The notes: generated by a model from the sequence alone, not told the origin. Shown: positions 1 through 8,950, counted from the first letter of the stretch. The stretch is DNA of 64,000 bases from Thalassocella blandensis (GCA_902141825.1 CABFPG010000004.1:372001-436000), one strand, 5' to 3'. Translations and numbers: made by a program.

Positions 1-669
1 TTTTACAACTTTCGCGATTTCCTCAGGCAAGCCTAAGCGACCAAGAGGAATTGCACTCAACATTGTATTCTTTTGTTCATCCGTTAAAACTTCTGTCATA
101 TCCGTGTCAATAAAACCCGGTGCCACTGCATTCACAGTAATATTTCGCGACCCAACCTCTTTCGCCAGAGATCGCGCAAAACCGCTAACACCCGCTTTTG
201 TCGACGCATAATTAGTTTGTCCAGCATTTCCCATCTGGCCAACCACAGATGAAATATTGATGATTCTACCCCATCGTGCTTTCATCATACCGCGCAGACA
301 TCCTTTACTCAGGCGAAAAATAGCACTTAAGTTAGTATTAATTACATCAAACCACTCTTCATCACTCATACGCATTAATAAATTATCTTTGGTAATGCCA
401 GCGTTATTGACCAAAATAGTGGGTGCTCCGAACTTTTCCTGCACATCTTTCAGCAGCTGCGCAACAGAATCTGCGTCCGTTACATTGAGAACCATCCCCT
501 CACCTGCAATGTTCTTCTCTTTAAAACGTGCAGAAATTTTCTCAGCTCCAGCCGCAGAAGTCGCCGTGCCAATCACAGTAGCGCCTTCAGCACCCAATGT
601 ATCTGCGATTGAAGCACCAATGCCGCGGCTTGCGCCTGTTACCAATGCAATTTTATTTTCAAAAGACAT
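1..669 (-). CDS. fabG: 3-oxoacyl-[ACP] reductase FabG (C-terminus cut by window edge)
   Basis: NADPH-dependent reduction of 3-ketoacyl-ACP in cytosolic fatty-acid elongation. Reading back from the ATG at 669 gives a short-chain dehydrogenase: the cofactor motif TGASRGIG lies near residues 11-18, followed by an NNAG segment, the catalytic Ser and the Y-x3-K pair (YASTK). The frame is still open at base 1, so about 223 codons are present and roughly 25 C-terminal residues are missing (family length about 247). It lies 29 bp after fabD on the same strand, as the last visible gene of yceD-rpmF-plsX-fabD-fabG; acpP would be expected next, outside the window. Confidence 0.95.
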   Translation of the reverse strand, partial: MSFENKIALVTGASRGIGASIADTLGAEGATVIGTATSAAGAEKISARFKEKNIAGEGMVLNVTDADSVAQLLKDVQEKFGAPTILVNNAGITKDNLLMRMSDEEWFDVINTNLSAIFRLSKGCLRGMMKARWGRIINISSVVGQMGNAGQTNYASTKAGVSGFARSLAKEVGSRNITVNAVAPGFIDTDMTEVLTDEQKNTMLSAIPLGRLGLPEEIAKVVK

Positions 670-698
670 TTAATTACCCCTGTTTATTTGCTAACTGC

Positions 699-1649
699 TT
701 ATTTAGTAGCTACGGACTCTAACGTCGCATTTAAAGCATCAACTGAGTCTGTGGTATATGAATTTATCGAACGATCAATACGCTTGGACAGACCGGTCAG
801 TACTTTTCCTGCTCCACATTCAACAGCGGTATCTACGCCATTTTTCACCAGGAACTGCACACACTCAACCCATCGCACTGCGCCATATATTTGCTGAATC
901 ATAATATCTTTGATTTTAATCGCGTCCGATTCCAATCCCGCAGTTACATTGTGTACCACACCGATTTGCGGTGTATTAAACGTGGTCGTTGAAATCTGCT
1001 CTGCCAGTTTTTCAGCGGCAGGCTTCATCATTAAGGTATGAAACGGTGCACTTACTGGAAGTGGCAACGCTCGCTTAGCACCAGCCTCTTTACACGCTGC
1101 GATAGCTTTTTCAACGGCACCCGCTGCACCAGCAATCACTAACTGGCCTGGAGAGTTGTAGTTTACTGGCGCAACAACAGCACTATCTGTTTGTATATCT
1201 GCGCAGATATCTTCAACCACGTTATCATCCAGCCCGATAATAGCGGCCATCGCACCTTCGCCCTGCGGCACGGCTTCCTGCATGTAACGACCGCGAAGCT
1301 GCACCAGTCTCACCGCATCTTCAAAAGCCACCACACCAGCACACACCAATGCAGACCACTCACCCAGACTATGGCCAGCAACAAAACTCGGTACTACATC
1401 TGTTTTATCCTGCCAAACACGCCATAAAGCCACACTGGCGGTTAACAACAACGGCTGGGTAATTTCAGTTTGATTAATTTTTTCTTGGGGACCTTCCTGC
1501 GCAAGCTGCCAAAGGTCATAACCAAGCACTTGTGAAGCTGCGGTAAAAGTAGACTTTACAATCTCGTTATCAGCATATTCAGACAACATGCCAACAGTTT
1601 GCGAGCCTTGGCCAGGAAACAAAAAGGCCAAATTTGCTTGTTTATTCAT
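699..1649 (-). CDS. fabD: malonyl-CoA:ACP transacylase FabD
   Basis: Transfers malonyl from CoA to acyl carrier protein, supplying two-carbon units for fatty-acid synthesis. The 316-residue protein has the FPGQGSQ loop near residue 11, the nucleophile motif GHSLGEW with Ser at about 94, and the PFHT segment with the catalytic His near 203. This is the usual full length. The start is ATG with an AGGTG ribosome site upstream. It sits between plsX and fabG. No fabH lies between plsX and fabD, as in Pseudomonas and unlike Escherichia coli. Confidence 0.97.
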   Translation of the reverse strand: MNKQANLAFLFPGQGSQTVGMLSEYADNEIVKSTFTAASQVLGYDLWQLAQEGPQEKINQTEITQPLLLTASVALWRVWQDKTDVVPSFVAGHSLGEWSALVCAGVVAFEDAVRLVQLRGRYMQEAVPQGEGAMAAIIGLDDNVVEDICADIQTDSAVVAPVNYNSPGQLVIAGAAGAVEKAIAACKEAGAKRALPLPVSAPFHTLMMKPAAEKLAEQISTTTFNTPQIGVVHNVTAGLESDAIKIKDIMIQQIYGAVRWVECVQFLVKNGVDTAVECGAGKVLTGLSKRIDRSINSYTTDSVDALNATLESVATK

Positions 1650-1696
1650 GTTTCACCTATTTCGTGCACGTTAATTATTAAAATTTTAAACTGACG

Positions 1697-2701
1697 TTAA
1701 ACTGTCTGAGCCAGACAATTTTGAATTTTTTCCGGTATTTGCGCTTCTACCTGCTGCACGGCAGTTGCAAGCGCTTGATAAAACCCGAAAGGGTCCGCCC
1801 CTCCGTGACTTTTCACCACTATTTTCTTCAATCCTAAAAATGCCGCACCATTATACTTGGACGGATTAAAACGATCGCGCCAACCTTTTAACGAAAAACG
1901 AATAAAAATACCCAGGAATTTCCGCCAGATATTTTTAGAAAACTCCTCTCGCAAACTCGTCAAAATAAAATCAGCGGCACCCTCACTAACCTTCAGCGCC
2001 ACATTCCCGACAAAGCCATCACATACGACAACATCAACACTGCCGCTGTACAGCTTGTTTCCTTCAATAAACCCTTTAAAGTTTATTTCCGGCGCATCGT
2101 TAAGCAACGCAAAGGCCTGCTGAATATCATCGTTGCCCTTGGTGGTCTCCGCGCCAACATTGAGCAGCGCTACCGCAGGGTTGCTACAACCATTCACTCG
2201 CGCCAGAGCTGACCCCATCACAGCAAACTGCAATAATTGTCGTGGCGAACAGTTGAGGTTTGCCCCCAAATCCAATAAATAGCTGTCACCCTTTGCCGTG
2301 GGTATCGGCTTGCAGATTGCCGGTCGACTTAATCCGTCAAACGTCTTCACCAAATGCCGGCTCATCGCCATTAAAGCACCTGTATTACCTGCACTCACGC
2401 AGGCATCAGCTCCATCTTGAGCCAACAGTTCCAACGCCTTCCACATAGAAGACTCCCGTTTATGACGAAGCGCCACTCCCGGTTTATCCACCATATCGAC
2501 CTGCTGTTCAGCATGTAGAACTGCGACACGATTATTCAGTGTCTCATCATTTAAATAGGGGGATATTTGGTCTTTATCGCCGACCAGTGTTGCACTGATC
2601 AAAGGGTTGGCATGAAGGAATTTAAGCGTCGCCGGAACGCAAAAGCGGGGACCAAAATCCCCGCCCATGACATCAATTGCTATGTGAATTGCAGATGACA
2701 A
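1697..2701 (-). CDS. plsX: phosphate acyltransferase PlsX
   Basis: Makes acyl-phosphate from acyl-ACP, the first step of the PlsX/PlsY route to phosphatidic acid. The 334-residue protein starts with the family signature IAIDVMGGDFGP and contains SAGNTGALMA and the C-terminal GADPFGFYQA region. The start codon is TTG, only two bases after the rpmF stop, so translation is probably coupled to rpmF. Length and motifs are normal. The start is chosen because the conserved N-terminus begins almost at once after the TTG. Confidence 0.97.
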   Translation of the reverse strand: MSSAIHIAIDVMGGDFGPRFCVPATLKFLHANPLISATLVGDKDQISPYLNDETLNNRVAVLHAEQQVDMVDKPGVALRHKRESSMWKALELLAQDGADACVSAGNTGALMAMSRHLVKTFDGLSRPAICKPIPTAKGDSYLLDLGANLNCSPRQLLQFAVMGSALARVNGCSNPAVALLNVGAETTKGNDDIQQAFALLNDAPEINFKGFIEGNKLYSGSVDVVVCDGFVGNVALKVSEGAADFILTSLREEFSKNIWRKFLGIFIRFSLKGWRDRFNPSKYNGAAFLGLKKIVVKSHGGADPFGFYQALATAVQQVEAQIPEKIQNCLAQTV

Positions 2702-2703
2702 AT

Positions 2704-2886
2704 TTACTCGTCGTCGCCCACATTCACAACTTTACGACCACGGTAAAAACCATCTGCTGTCACGTGGTGACGCAAGTGCTTTTCACCAGTAGTTGGATCT
2801 ACTGACAAAGTTTTGCCGCTTAGTGCATCATGAGAACGACGCATGCCACGACGTGAACGGGTTTTTTTGTTTTGTTGAACGGCCAT
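2704..2886 (-). CDS. rpmF: 50S ribosomal protein L32
   Basis: Small basic protein of the large ribosomal subunit, 60 residues, the usual length. It has the typical N-terminus ([20 protein letters not shown]) and the [15 protein letters not shown]-terminal half. The four-cysteine zinc ribbon of some L32 forms is absent, so this is the Cys-free type common in gammaproteobacteria. It lies between yceD and plsX, the classic arrangement joining ribosome and lipid synthesis in one transcript. Confidence 0.98.
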   Translation of the reverse strand: MAVQQNKKTRSRRGMRRSHDALSGKTLSVDPTTGEKHLRHHVTADGFYRGRKVVNVGDDE

Positions 2887-2936
2887 TTTAAGCTCCTGAC
2901 AAATTAAAATAACAAGTCTAACTCACGCTAGTCCTG

Positions 2937-3479
2937 CTACTTATCACGCTTTGTTTGATTCTTCATTGAGGCGAGGACACTAAATGGGTTCTTGCGTTCC
3001 ACTTCCTGCTCCTCACCGCTGCCGTGGGATAACAATTCTTCGTCAATACAGACGTAGTCATGATAAGCCGCGACGGGTAAATTTAATAAGAGTTCTTCTT
3101 CCACGAGAGCATAGAAATCAGCCTCGTCTTCTCCAACAATCCAGGGATCGATATCTCGCGGCAACTGTTTGGCTTCATCTTCTTCCCAAACAATCGCAAC
3201 GCTTACACTCGCCTGAATTAACTGCTCGTCCATTGCCTGCAAGCAACGCTGACATTCCAGCTTTGCATTGCCTTCAATATCGCCTTTTACTATGCGTCGT
3301 CCTTGCTCATCAACACGAAATTCGAGACAAACGCGGACATCGCCAGTAAACTGCGCAGCTTTGGCTAGCCTCGGCAGGTCTTCGGTTTTAACCACCCCAC
3401 TAAATTTGACCTGATTGTAGGCCAGTTTTCGTGGTTCTACCTGCTTGGGAAGCCGTTTAATTGGAGCACCCTCTGACAT
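2937..3479 (-). CDS. yceD: YceD/DUF177 family protein
   Basis: DUF177 family protein of 180 residues; in other bacteria the family is linked to 23S rRNA accumulation. The central LECQRCLQAM motif (the CxxC of DUF177) and an acidic second half (VGEDEADFYALVEEELLLNLP) are diagnostic. The start at 3479 agrees with family N-termini (basic, then VEPRKLA). A near-consensus promoter lies only 10 bp upstream of the ATG and no Shine-Dalgarno site is visible, so the mRNA may be leaderless. It heads the rpmF-plsX-fabD-fabG run. Confidence 0.93.
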   Translation of the reverse strand: MSEGAPIKRLPKQVEPRKLAYNQVKFSGVVKTEDLPRLAKAAQFTGDVRVCLEFRVDEQGRRIVKGDIEGNAKLECQRCLQAMDEQLIQASVSVAIVWEEDEAKQLPRDIDPWIVGEDEADFYALVEEELLLNLPVAAYHDYVCIDEELLSHGSGEEQEVERKNPFSVLASMKNQTKRDK

Positions 3480-3488
3480 AAGCGCGCC

Positions 3489-3517
3489 ATCATATTGAGT
3501 TGTCTCCCGGCTGTCAA
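3489..3517 (-). promoter_or_regulatory. sigma70 promoter of the yceD-rpmF-plsX operon
   Basis: On the minus strand, TTGACA (3517-3512), a 17-bp spacer, then TATGAT (3494-3489): 11 of 12 consensus bases at optimal spacing. The predicted transcription start falls at about 3479-3483, and the yceD ATG begins at 3479, leaving 0-4 bases of leader. Confidence 0.8.
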
Positions 3518-3567
3518 AGAAAAACGACTAAAATTGGCGCAAACTTTAGCTTAATCATAGTAATTTG

Positions 3568-4167
3568 ATGAAAATGTCCGGAAATACAACCCCTATCCTG
3601 CTCGCATCGAGCTCTGAGTACCGAAAAAAGCAACTTTTTCAGCTTGGCCTTCCCTTTGAGAGCGCCTCCCCCCACTGCGATGAGCGCGCACTGGCAGGGG
3701 AAACGCCTAAAGACCTGGCTTTGCGCTTGAGCCGAGAAAAAGCCCACTCATTAGCCAGCGAATACCCCAGCCACATAATTATCGGCAGCGACCAAACTGC
3801 TGCATGCAATGGGGTATTACTAGGCAAACCTCTGACGGAAGACAACGCCATTGCCCAGCTGGCTATGTGCCGCGGACAAACCGTCGAGTTTTTCTCTGGT
3901 ATTTGTGCTTTAAATACGTCGACAGGCCGCGAACTGGCCGACACCATCCGCACCAGCGTAAAATTTCGCAACTTAAGCGATGCGCAGATTAGAGCTTACA
4001 TACAACGCGAGCAGCCGCTCTATTGTGCGGGCAGCTTTAAGTGTGAGAGCCTAGGAATAAGCTTGTTTGAGAGTATTAACAGCGAAGATCCCAGCGCTCT
4101 GATTGGCCTGCCCTTAATCCGCCTCAATCATTTTCTGATAGATTTTGGCATTGACGTTCTACGATAG
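3568..4167 (+). CDS. Maf family nucleotide pyrophosphatase (YceF type)
   Basis: Hydrolyses modified or non-canonical nucleoside triphosphates; YceF-type Maf proteins prefer 7-methyl-GTP. The N-terminal LLASSSEYRKKQL motif, the conserved DERAL and GSDQTA segments and a C-terminal GLPLIRL match the family, with 199 residues from the ATG at 3568. A further in-frame ATG at 3574 and a TTG at 3565 are alternative starts. It is divergent from yceD, with about 90 bp between; maf next to yceD-rpmF is a conserved arrangement. Confidence 0.92.
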   Translation: MKMSGNTTPILLASSSEYRKKQLFQLGLPFESASPHCDERALAGETPKDLALRLSREKAHSLASEYPSHIIIGSDQTAACNGVLLGKPLTEDNAIAQLAMCRGQTVEFFSGICALNTSTGRELADTIRTSVKFRNLSDAQIRAYIQREQPLYCAGSFKCESLGISLFESINSEDPSALIGLPLIRLNHFLIDFGIDVLR

Positions 4168-4307
4168 TCTGAAAGCTCACAAATCCAGCATTTAGAAGTG
4201 GACGGCAAACATGCCGCTCAAAAAGATCACAACAAAAGAGACACAAAGTGAGGGCTACGGAATACGAGAAGAGAAAGCGGCAAATATTGATCTGTAAAGA
4301 GAGGTCT

Positions 4308-4377
4308 ACACAAAGAAAGCAGCATGAAGAGAGCTGCGTTAAGAGAGCAGCATAAAGAGAGCTACATAAAGAGCGCC
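4308..4377. repeat. Degenerate 14-bp tandem array (5 units)
   Basis: Five head-to-tail 14-bp units with consensus gcataaagagagct (4308-4321, 4322-4335, 4336-4349, 4350-4363, 4364-4377). Each unit differs by a few bases. It lies in the 330-bp gene-free gap between the maf-type gene and dgkA (4168-4497). I see no gene or clear terminator in the rest of this gap; an open frame across it on the minus strand looks spurious. Confidence 0.85.
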
Positions 4378-4497
4378 AGGCAGGGAGAAGCACAAAAAAA
4401 GAACTGACTATTCTCAGGCCATGACCAAACAAAAAAGTAGAGACTGGTCACGAGTAATATCGAGGCCCACTCATAATGGCCGATAGCCGATTACCAA

Positions 4498-4857
4498 TCA
4501 AAAAAACAGAAAGCTGCTCCACACATAAGCCCACAACATTAAGCTGAGCAACACAGCAGCTGATCCCATGTCCTTGGCTCGCCCAGCCAATTCATGATGC
4601 TCCTCACTGATTCGGTCCACCGTTGCCTCAATCCCGGAATTAAGTAACTCAATGATCAACACCAGCATGACCGTTCCCACCATGATTACCCGCTCCATGT
4701 GCGAAACCGGCAACCAGATCGTAAGCGGCAGCAATATCAACGCAACGATAAACTCTTGTCGAAATGCAGCCTCATAGCGAAAGGCGGCAGTCAAACCATT
4801 CATTGAATAGAAAAAAGCTTTATAGACTCGTGTAAAACCGGAGTTCTTTTCTGGCAT
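4498..4857 (-). CDS. dgkA: diacylglycerol kinase DgkA
   Basis: Small inner-membrane enzyme that phosphorylates diacylglycerol to phosphatidic acid, recycling lipid from osmoregulated glucan or LPS modification. It has 119 residues, the family length. An amphipathic N-terminus is followed by three hydrophobic segments, and the catalytic signature ELLNSGIEATVDR lies near residues 69-81, followed by HELAGRAKDMGSAAV. It follows flavodoxin on the same strand after about 90 bp. Its downstream side carries the 14-bp tandem array. Confidence 0.95.
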   Translation of the reverse strand: MPEKNSGFTRVYKAFFYSMNGLTAAFRYEAAFRQEFIVALILLPLTIWLPVSHMERVIMVGTVMLVLIIELLNSGIEATVDRISEEHHELAGRAKDMGSAAVLLSLMLWAYVWSSFLFF

Positions 4858-4948
4858 GTGCTTTACCTATGCGTTTGCTAACCCTTTACGTTGGATGCTG
4901 AGCACCATCTACGACTCACGACAAAGTTATTATGACAGATTCATCAAC

Positions 4949-5491
4949 TTAGTCGTCAACTGCCAAAAGCGGTGTACCCAACTCAAATTCGCCATGTATT
5001 TGCTGACACCATTCATCGAGTCGCTGCTTGGTCAGCTCAGGCTGCTGATCCTCATCAATTCCCAGACCGACAAACAGATCTTCATCCTCCACCTTGGCTT
5101 TAGAAGCGTCAAACTCATACCCTTCCGTCGACCAATAGCCAATCATGGTTGCTCCTCGCTGTTTGACAACATCATGCAACATGCCAAGCGCATCCAAAAA
5201 GAAATCCCCATAGCCAAACTGGTCACCAAGGCCAAACATGGCGACGACTTTACCGGAGAAATCCACTTCAGACACATCGTCCCAGAATTCTTCCCAGTCC
5301 GATTGAATCTGGCCGAAATCCCAGGTGGGAATCCCCAAAATGATCTTATCGTAGTCAGCAAATTCCAGCTGCGTCGCATCGGCTATATCAAACACATCGC
5401 AAACATCAGCACCCAAACGATTCTGAATACGGTGGGCCACACCTTCCGTATTCCCCTCGTCACTACCAAAAAATAAAGCTACTTCCGCCAC
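4949..5491 (-). CDS. flavodoxin
   Basis: FMN-binding electron carrier of the long-chain type, 180 residues from the GTG at 5491. The phosphate-binding loop (FFGSDEGNTEGVA) begins at about residue 6, and the FMN-stacking segments (TWDFGQIQ and GLGDQFGYGDFF) follow. I chose GTG 5491 because GGAG lies 5 bases upstream and the family starts one or two residues before the EVALFFGS strand. A longer frame runs back to 5578 but its extra 29 residues look unlike the family. FldA versus FldB type is not decided. Confidence 0.9.
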   Translation of the reverse strand: MAEVALFFGSDEGNTEGVAHRIQNRLGADVCDVFDIADATQLEFADYDKIILGIPTWDFGQIQSDWEEFWDDVSEVDFSGKVVAMFGLGDQFGYGDFFLDALGMLHDVVKQRGATMIGYWSTEGYEFDASKAKVEDEDLFVGLGIDEDQQPELTKQRLDEWCQQIHGEFELGTPLLAVDD

Positions 5492-5811
5492 GACATCTCC
5501 AACAAGCCAACCCGCTCGACCGTAAATTAAACGCGCGCATTCTCTCAACTTCATTAAATTTTCACAACTCTTGCGCATCTCTCACTACGAAAACGGCAAT
5601 AGTTCGCCGCCTAAAAACGTATTGAAACGCCAACTTTCCCGCCATTTTTTTGACTTACCCAAGTTGCGATCACCTTTAGGCTAGCTAAGATCATGATTTT
5701 ATTGGCTTTTATTATCCACTTAAAAGATGGCATAAAAATAGCTTGTGCACTTTTTATGCGAAGAACTTTTTGACAGAGTTCAATAACAAGTCAATATTCG
5801 GAAGTGAAATC
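5492..5811. other. Gene-free gap between flavodoxin and diguanylate cyclase
   Basis: About 320 bp between two divergent genes, so it should hold both promoters. It is AT-rich near 5640-5760. I see no convincing paired -35/-10 boxes, RNA gene or repeat. Confidence 0.5.
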
Positions 5812-6777
5812 ATGGTCACGCTTGTTTCTTCTAGAACAGAACAACCCACAGCACACAAAAAAGATGGGGTTAACGGATTCCCGGGCGAAAATGAATTCCA
5901 GGATTTACGATTCAAACTCGCACATAAACTGCAGAGCACGCTCGATATCAATACCGCACTGGAACTGTTTTATGACAATATTCAGGAATTAGTGCGTGTA
6001 ACAGGCTTGCGGTACCAGTTTGAACAAACCAGTCTGGAAATTGATGTTGGCACCCTTGCCAAGCATTCAGTGAGCTACAACATAAGCTCCACCAACACCC
6101 ACCTGGGGCAAATTACGTTCACAAGGGAAAAAGTTTTTCTGGAGCCTGAATTGGCGGTTTTGGAAATGCTGATTGGCATCCTGTTTTTTCCATTGCGCAA
6201 TGCCTTGTTATATCGCGAAGCACTAGAATCTTCAATGCGAGATTCGCTCACGGGAATCGGCAACCGCACGGCTATGGAGAACAGCTTCACACGGGAAATC
6301 AAACTGTCGCGCCGCCACCGACAACCTCTGTCGCTATTGCTCATTGATGTCGATCACTTCAAAAAAATCAATGACTCCGTAGGACATCGCAACGGAGATC
6401 GCACCTTACAGCAGATTGTAAAATCCATTCAGCACACGCTGCGGGAAACTGACCAAATCTTCCGCTTTGGTGGTGAAGAATTTGTTGCATTGCTTCATAA
6501 CACTACGCGCGAAGAAGCCAAGCTTATTGCTGAACGAATCCGTGTAAACGTAGCAATGTCTCCTATTTCGCTGGTCGACCAAAATGTATTTGCCACGGTA
6601 AGCGTGGGCGTGAGCAGTCTCGCCAGAGAAGATGACAGTGATAGTTTTTTTGAGCGTGCTGACGCCGCGCTATATGAGGCTAAAAACTCCGGGCGCAACT
6701 GTGTCATTACAGCTGACCATAGCGCACAAGGCACTCACACCAAGAAAAACCGTAAGAAAAAGCAAAATCTGGGGTAG
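5812..6777 (+). CDS. diguanylate cyclase (GGDEF domain)
   Basis: Synthesises cyclic di-GMP from two GTP. The 321-residue protein has an N-terminal region of about 150 residues of no family I can name, then a complete GGDEF domain: DSLTGIGNRTAM at its start, DVDHFKKIND for metal binding, and the active-site GGEEF at residues 220-224. An RETD motif five residues earlier fits the RxxD inhibitory site, so product feedback is likely. No transmembrane segment is obvious. Start ATG 5812 is preferred over 5743 because a GGAAG site lies just upstream. The C-terminal tail is very basic. Confidence 0.93.
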   Translation: MVTLVSSRTEQPTAHKKDGVNGFPGENEFQDLRFKLAHKLQSTLDINTALELFYDNIQELVRVTGLRYQFEQTSLEIDVGTLAKHSVSYNISSTNTHLGQITFTREKVFLEPELAVLEMLIGILFFPLRNALLYREALESSMRDSLTGIGNRTAMENSFTREIKLSRRHRQPLSLLLIDVDHFKKINDSVGHRNGDRTLQQIVKSIQHTLRETDQIFRFGGEEFVALLHNTTREEAKLIAERIRVNVAMSPISLVDQNVFATVSVGVSSLAREDDSDSFFERADAALYEAKNSGRNCVITADHSAQGTHTKKNRKKKQNLG

Positions 6778-6801
6778 CAAAACTGCCCCCAGGTGAAGCT
6801 C

Positions 6802-7686
6802 TTACTTCTTCTTGCGCGAATTCACGTGACGTTTATTGGTATTCGCAGAACGCAGCTTTTTCTGCTGACGCTCACGCATTTTGTTGAGATTGGGAGAGAA
6901 TTTTTGCTTTTTCGGGCGATTCAATCCTGCAGTTTCACAGAGATCGCCGATTTCCGCATCCTGCAGTTCAACCCACTGGCCAACACGAACGTGAGATGGG
7001 ATAAAAATATTGCCGTAGCGCACACGCTTTAATCGGCTGACGCGCACCCCTTGAGACTCCCATAAGCGTCGCACTTCCCGGTTTTTACCTTCCATCACCA
7101 CACAGTAAAACCAAAGATTACTTCCCTCGGCAGAGCCGGCCACGATGTCAGTGAATTTCGCGATACCATCATCCAAAAGAACACCTTCTTTCAGAGCCTT
7201 AATCATCGCATCGTCCACATCCCCCTGAATTCTTACCAGATATTCACGATCAATATTCGACGATGGGTGCATCAGCCTATTCGCCAACTCACCGTCATTG
7301 GTAAATAACAGCAGGCCACTGGTATTAAAATCCAGACGCCCAACGGATATCCAGCGCCCAATTTTTAATTTTGGTAATTTATCGTAAACCGTGCGACGCC
7401 CTTCGGGGTCATGTCGACTACAGATTTCACCTTCTGGCTTATTGTAAAGCAGAACGCGCAAGCGCTGCTGCTCTCGGGTATTCATACTTATTGGCTGCCC
7501 GTTATAGGCAATTTTATCGCGCTGACTCACTCGGTCGCCAAGTTTGGCCACTTTGCCATTTACGCTGACCTGCCCCCCGGCGATTGCTTTTTCCATTTCC
7601 CGACGCGAGCCGATACCGGCGCGTGCGAGCACTTTCTGGAGTTTTTCATCGTCGGAGCCAGGTGTTTCTGATACAGAATCTGTCAT
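6802..7686 (-). CDS. rluB: 23S rRNA pseudouridine synthase RluB
   Basis: Isomerises U2605 (E. coli numbering) of 23S rRNA to pseudouridine. The N-terminal S4 RNA-binding domain (LQKVLARAGIGSRREME, residues about 16-32) is followed by the catalytic domain with GRLDFNTSGLLLFTNDG, in which the Asp is the nucleophile. The C-terminus is a Lys/Arg-rich tail that probably contacts rRNA. The 294-residue length is normal. It lies just after scpB on the same strand, the common scpA-scpB-rluB order, and converges with the diguanylate cyclase gene. Confidence 0.95.
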   Translation of the reverse strand: MTDSVSETPGSDDEKLQKVLARAGIGSRREMEKAIAGGQVSVNGKVAKLGDRVSQRDKIAYNGQPISMNTREQQRLRVLLYNKPEGEICSRHDPEGRRTVYDKLPKLKIGRWISVGRLDFNTSGLLLFTNDGELANRLMHPSSNIDREYLVRIQGDVDDAMIKALKEGVLLDDGIAKFTDIVAGSAEGSNLWFYCVVMEGKNREVRRLWESQGVRVSRLKRVRYGNIFIPSHVRVGQWVELQDAEIGDLCETAGLNRPKKQKFSPNLNKMRERQQKKLRSANTNKRHVNSRKKK

Positions 7687-7696
7687 TTAAACTTGC

Positions 7697-8950
7697 TTAA
7701 TTAGAATCTACTTTGGATTTATCTTCATCTTCCGAATTCTCTTCGGAGTCATCTTCATTCTCGCCTGAAAGTTCATCCGCTGCTACATTCGAATGCTCTT
7801 CAGCCGATGCCTCAAGGCTGTCTTCACCATCTGCCGCGTCTTCGGCATCTGTGCTTTGTTCTTCGCTACTGTCTTCTTCGCTACTGTCTTCTTCGCTACT
7901 ATCTACTTCACTATTATCTACTTCACTACTGTCTTCTTTCATACTATCTTCAGCATGGTCAGACTCAGAGTTCTCGTCAACGCTATCGGAGTTTTCCACC
8001 GCGCCCTCTTCCGGGCTGCCGTTTTCACTATCCGCTTCGTCCTGACTGATCTCTTCTAGACCATCAGCATCCGTATGGTGCTCGGCCGAATTCTCAGCAA
8101 CCGCGTGACCATCTTGCGCATCGGCGGATTCATCTTCATCACTATCGGACTCAGCATCTTCAACTTTATCGTTGTTTTCCGCACCGTCCGAAGAGGAGTT
8201 TGCCTCTTCTGCTGCGGTGTTTTCACCTTCAGTGTCATCATCTTCTGCAGCTGAGCCTTCTTCGGTTGCAGCGGTCTCTTCAGTTGTCTCACCGTCTTCA
8301 GCTACCACGCCCGGTTCTGCGCTGGAGCTATTTTCAGCATTTGCGTCCGCCTCTTGATCACCCTCAGCCTGCTCTGCAGAAGACTGACCATTGAAATCCA
8401 GGTCATCATTGAAGCTATCAATATCTTTTAGCTCACCCAGTGTTGGCAGCTCATCCAGACTTTTCAGGTTAAAGTAATCCAGAAACATACGTGTAGTGGC
8501 ATATAAAGCGGGGCGACCTGGAACATCACGATGTCCAACCACCTTCACCCAGTCACGCTCTGCCAGGGTTTTAATTATGTTTGAGCTCACCGCGACTCCA
8601 CGCACCTCTTCAATGTCACCACGTGTAATCGGCTGACGATAGGCAATTAGCGCTAGCGTTTCGAGCAACGCTCGGGAGTATTTCTGAGGCTTTTCCTCCC
8701 ACATTCGGTTAACCCAAACAGCCACGTCTTCACGGACTTGAAAGCGCCAACCGCTGGCCACTTCAACCAGATTAAATCCTCGGCCCTCACAGCTCTCTTG
8801 TATTTCAGACAGGACCGATTCAATCACCTCTTTTTCCGGCATTTCATCTTCTTCGAACAGGGCCTGCATTTTGGTGATGCTTAGCGGTTCACTCGCCGCC
8901 AGAATGGCACCTTCGAGAATCTTTGCCAGTTGTAAGTTTTCTTCACTCAT
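7697..8950 (-). CDS. scpB: chromosome segregation protein ScpB with long acidic tail
   Basis: Partner of ScpA and SMC in the condensin complex. The conserved winged-helix core covers about residues 1-177 (ALLETLALIAYRQPITRGDIEEVRG and GRPALYATTRMFLDYF are typical). A tail of about 240 residues, almost entirely Asp, Glu, Ser and Ala, follows, so the 417-residue protein is roughly twice the usual ScpB length. Residues near 334-360 are repeats of an SSEED-like pentapeptide made by a 15-bp DNA array. The frame is intact with no sign of a false extension. The tail should be disordered and strongly negative. Confidence 0.93.
   Translation of the reverse strand: MSEENLQLAKILEGAILAASEPLSITKMQALFEEDEMPEKEVIESVLSEIQESCEGRGFNLVEVASGWRFQVREDVAVWVNRMWEEKPQKYSRALLETLALIAYRQPITRGDIEEVRGVAVSSNIIKTLAERDWVKVVGHRDVPGRPALYATTRMFLDYFNLKSLDELPTLGELKDIDSFNDDLDFNGQSSAEQAEGDQEADANAENSSSAEPGVVAEDGETTEETAATEEGSAAEDDDTEGENTAAEEANSSSDGAENNDKVEDAESDSDEDESADAQDGHAVAENSAEHHTDADGLEEISQDEADSENGSPEEGAVENSDSVDENSESDHAEDSMKEDSSEVDNSEVDSSEEDSSEEDSSEEQSTDAEDAADGEDSLEASAEEHSNVAADELSGENEDDSEENSEDEDKSKVDSN
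7860..7949. repeat. 15-bp tandem array inside scpB (6 units)
   Basis: Six head-to-tail 15-bp units of the type tcttcgctactgtct (7860, 7875, 7890, 7905, 7920, 7935). They encode, on the minus strand, the repeated acidic pentapeptide of the ScpB tail (SEEDS, SEVDS and variants). The first two units are identical, suggesting recent slippage. Confidence 0.88.

Noticed and set aside
1650-1696. Loss of fabH between plsX and fabD as an unusual deletion
   Set aside because: The same arrangement is normal in Pseudomonas-type genomes, so it is not evidence of a deletion here.
4124-4432. 102-codon minus-strand frame over the 14-bp array
   Set aside because: Its composition comes from the repeat, it overlaps the maf-type gene end and it has no family features.
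7713-8394. Serine-rich plus-strand frames opposite scpB
   Set aside because: They are antisense shadows of the Glu/Asp/Ser codons in the ScpB tail.
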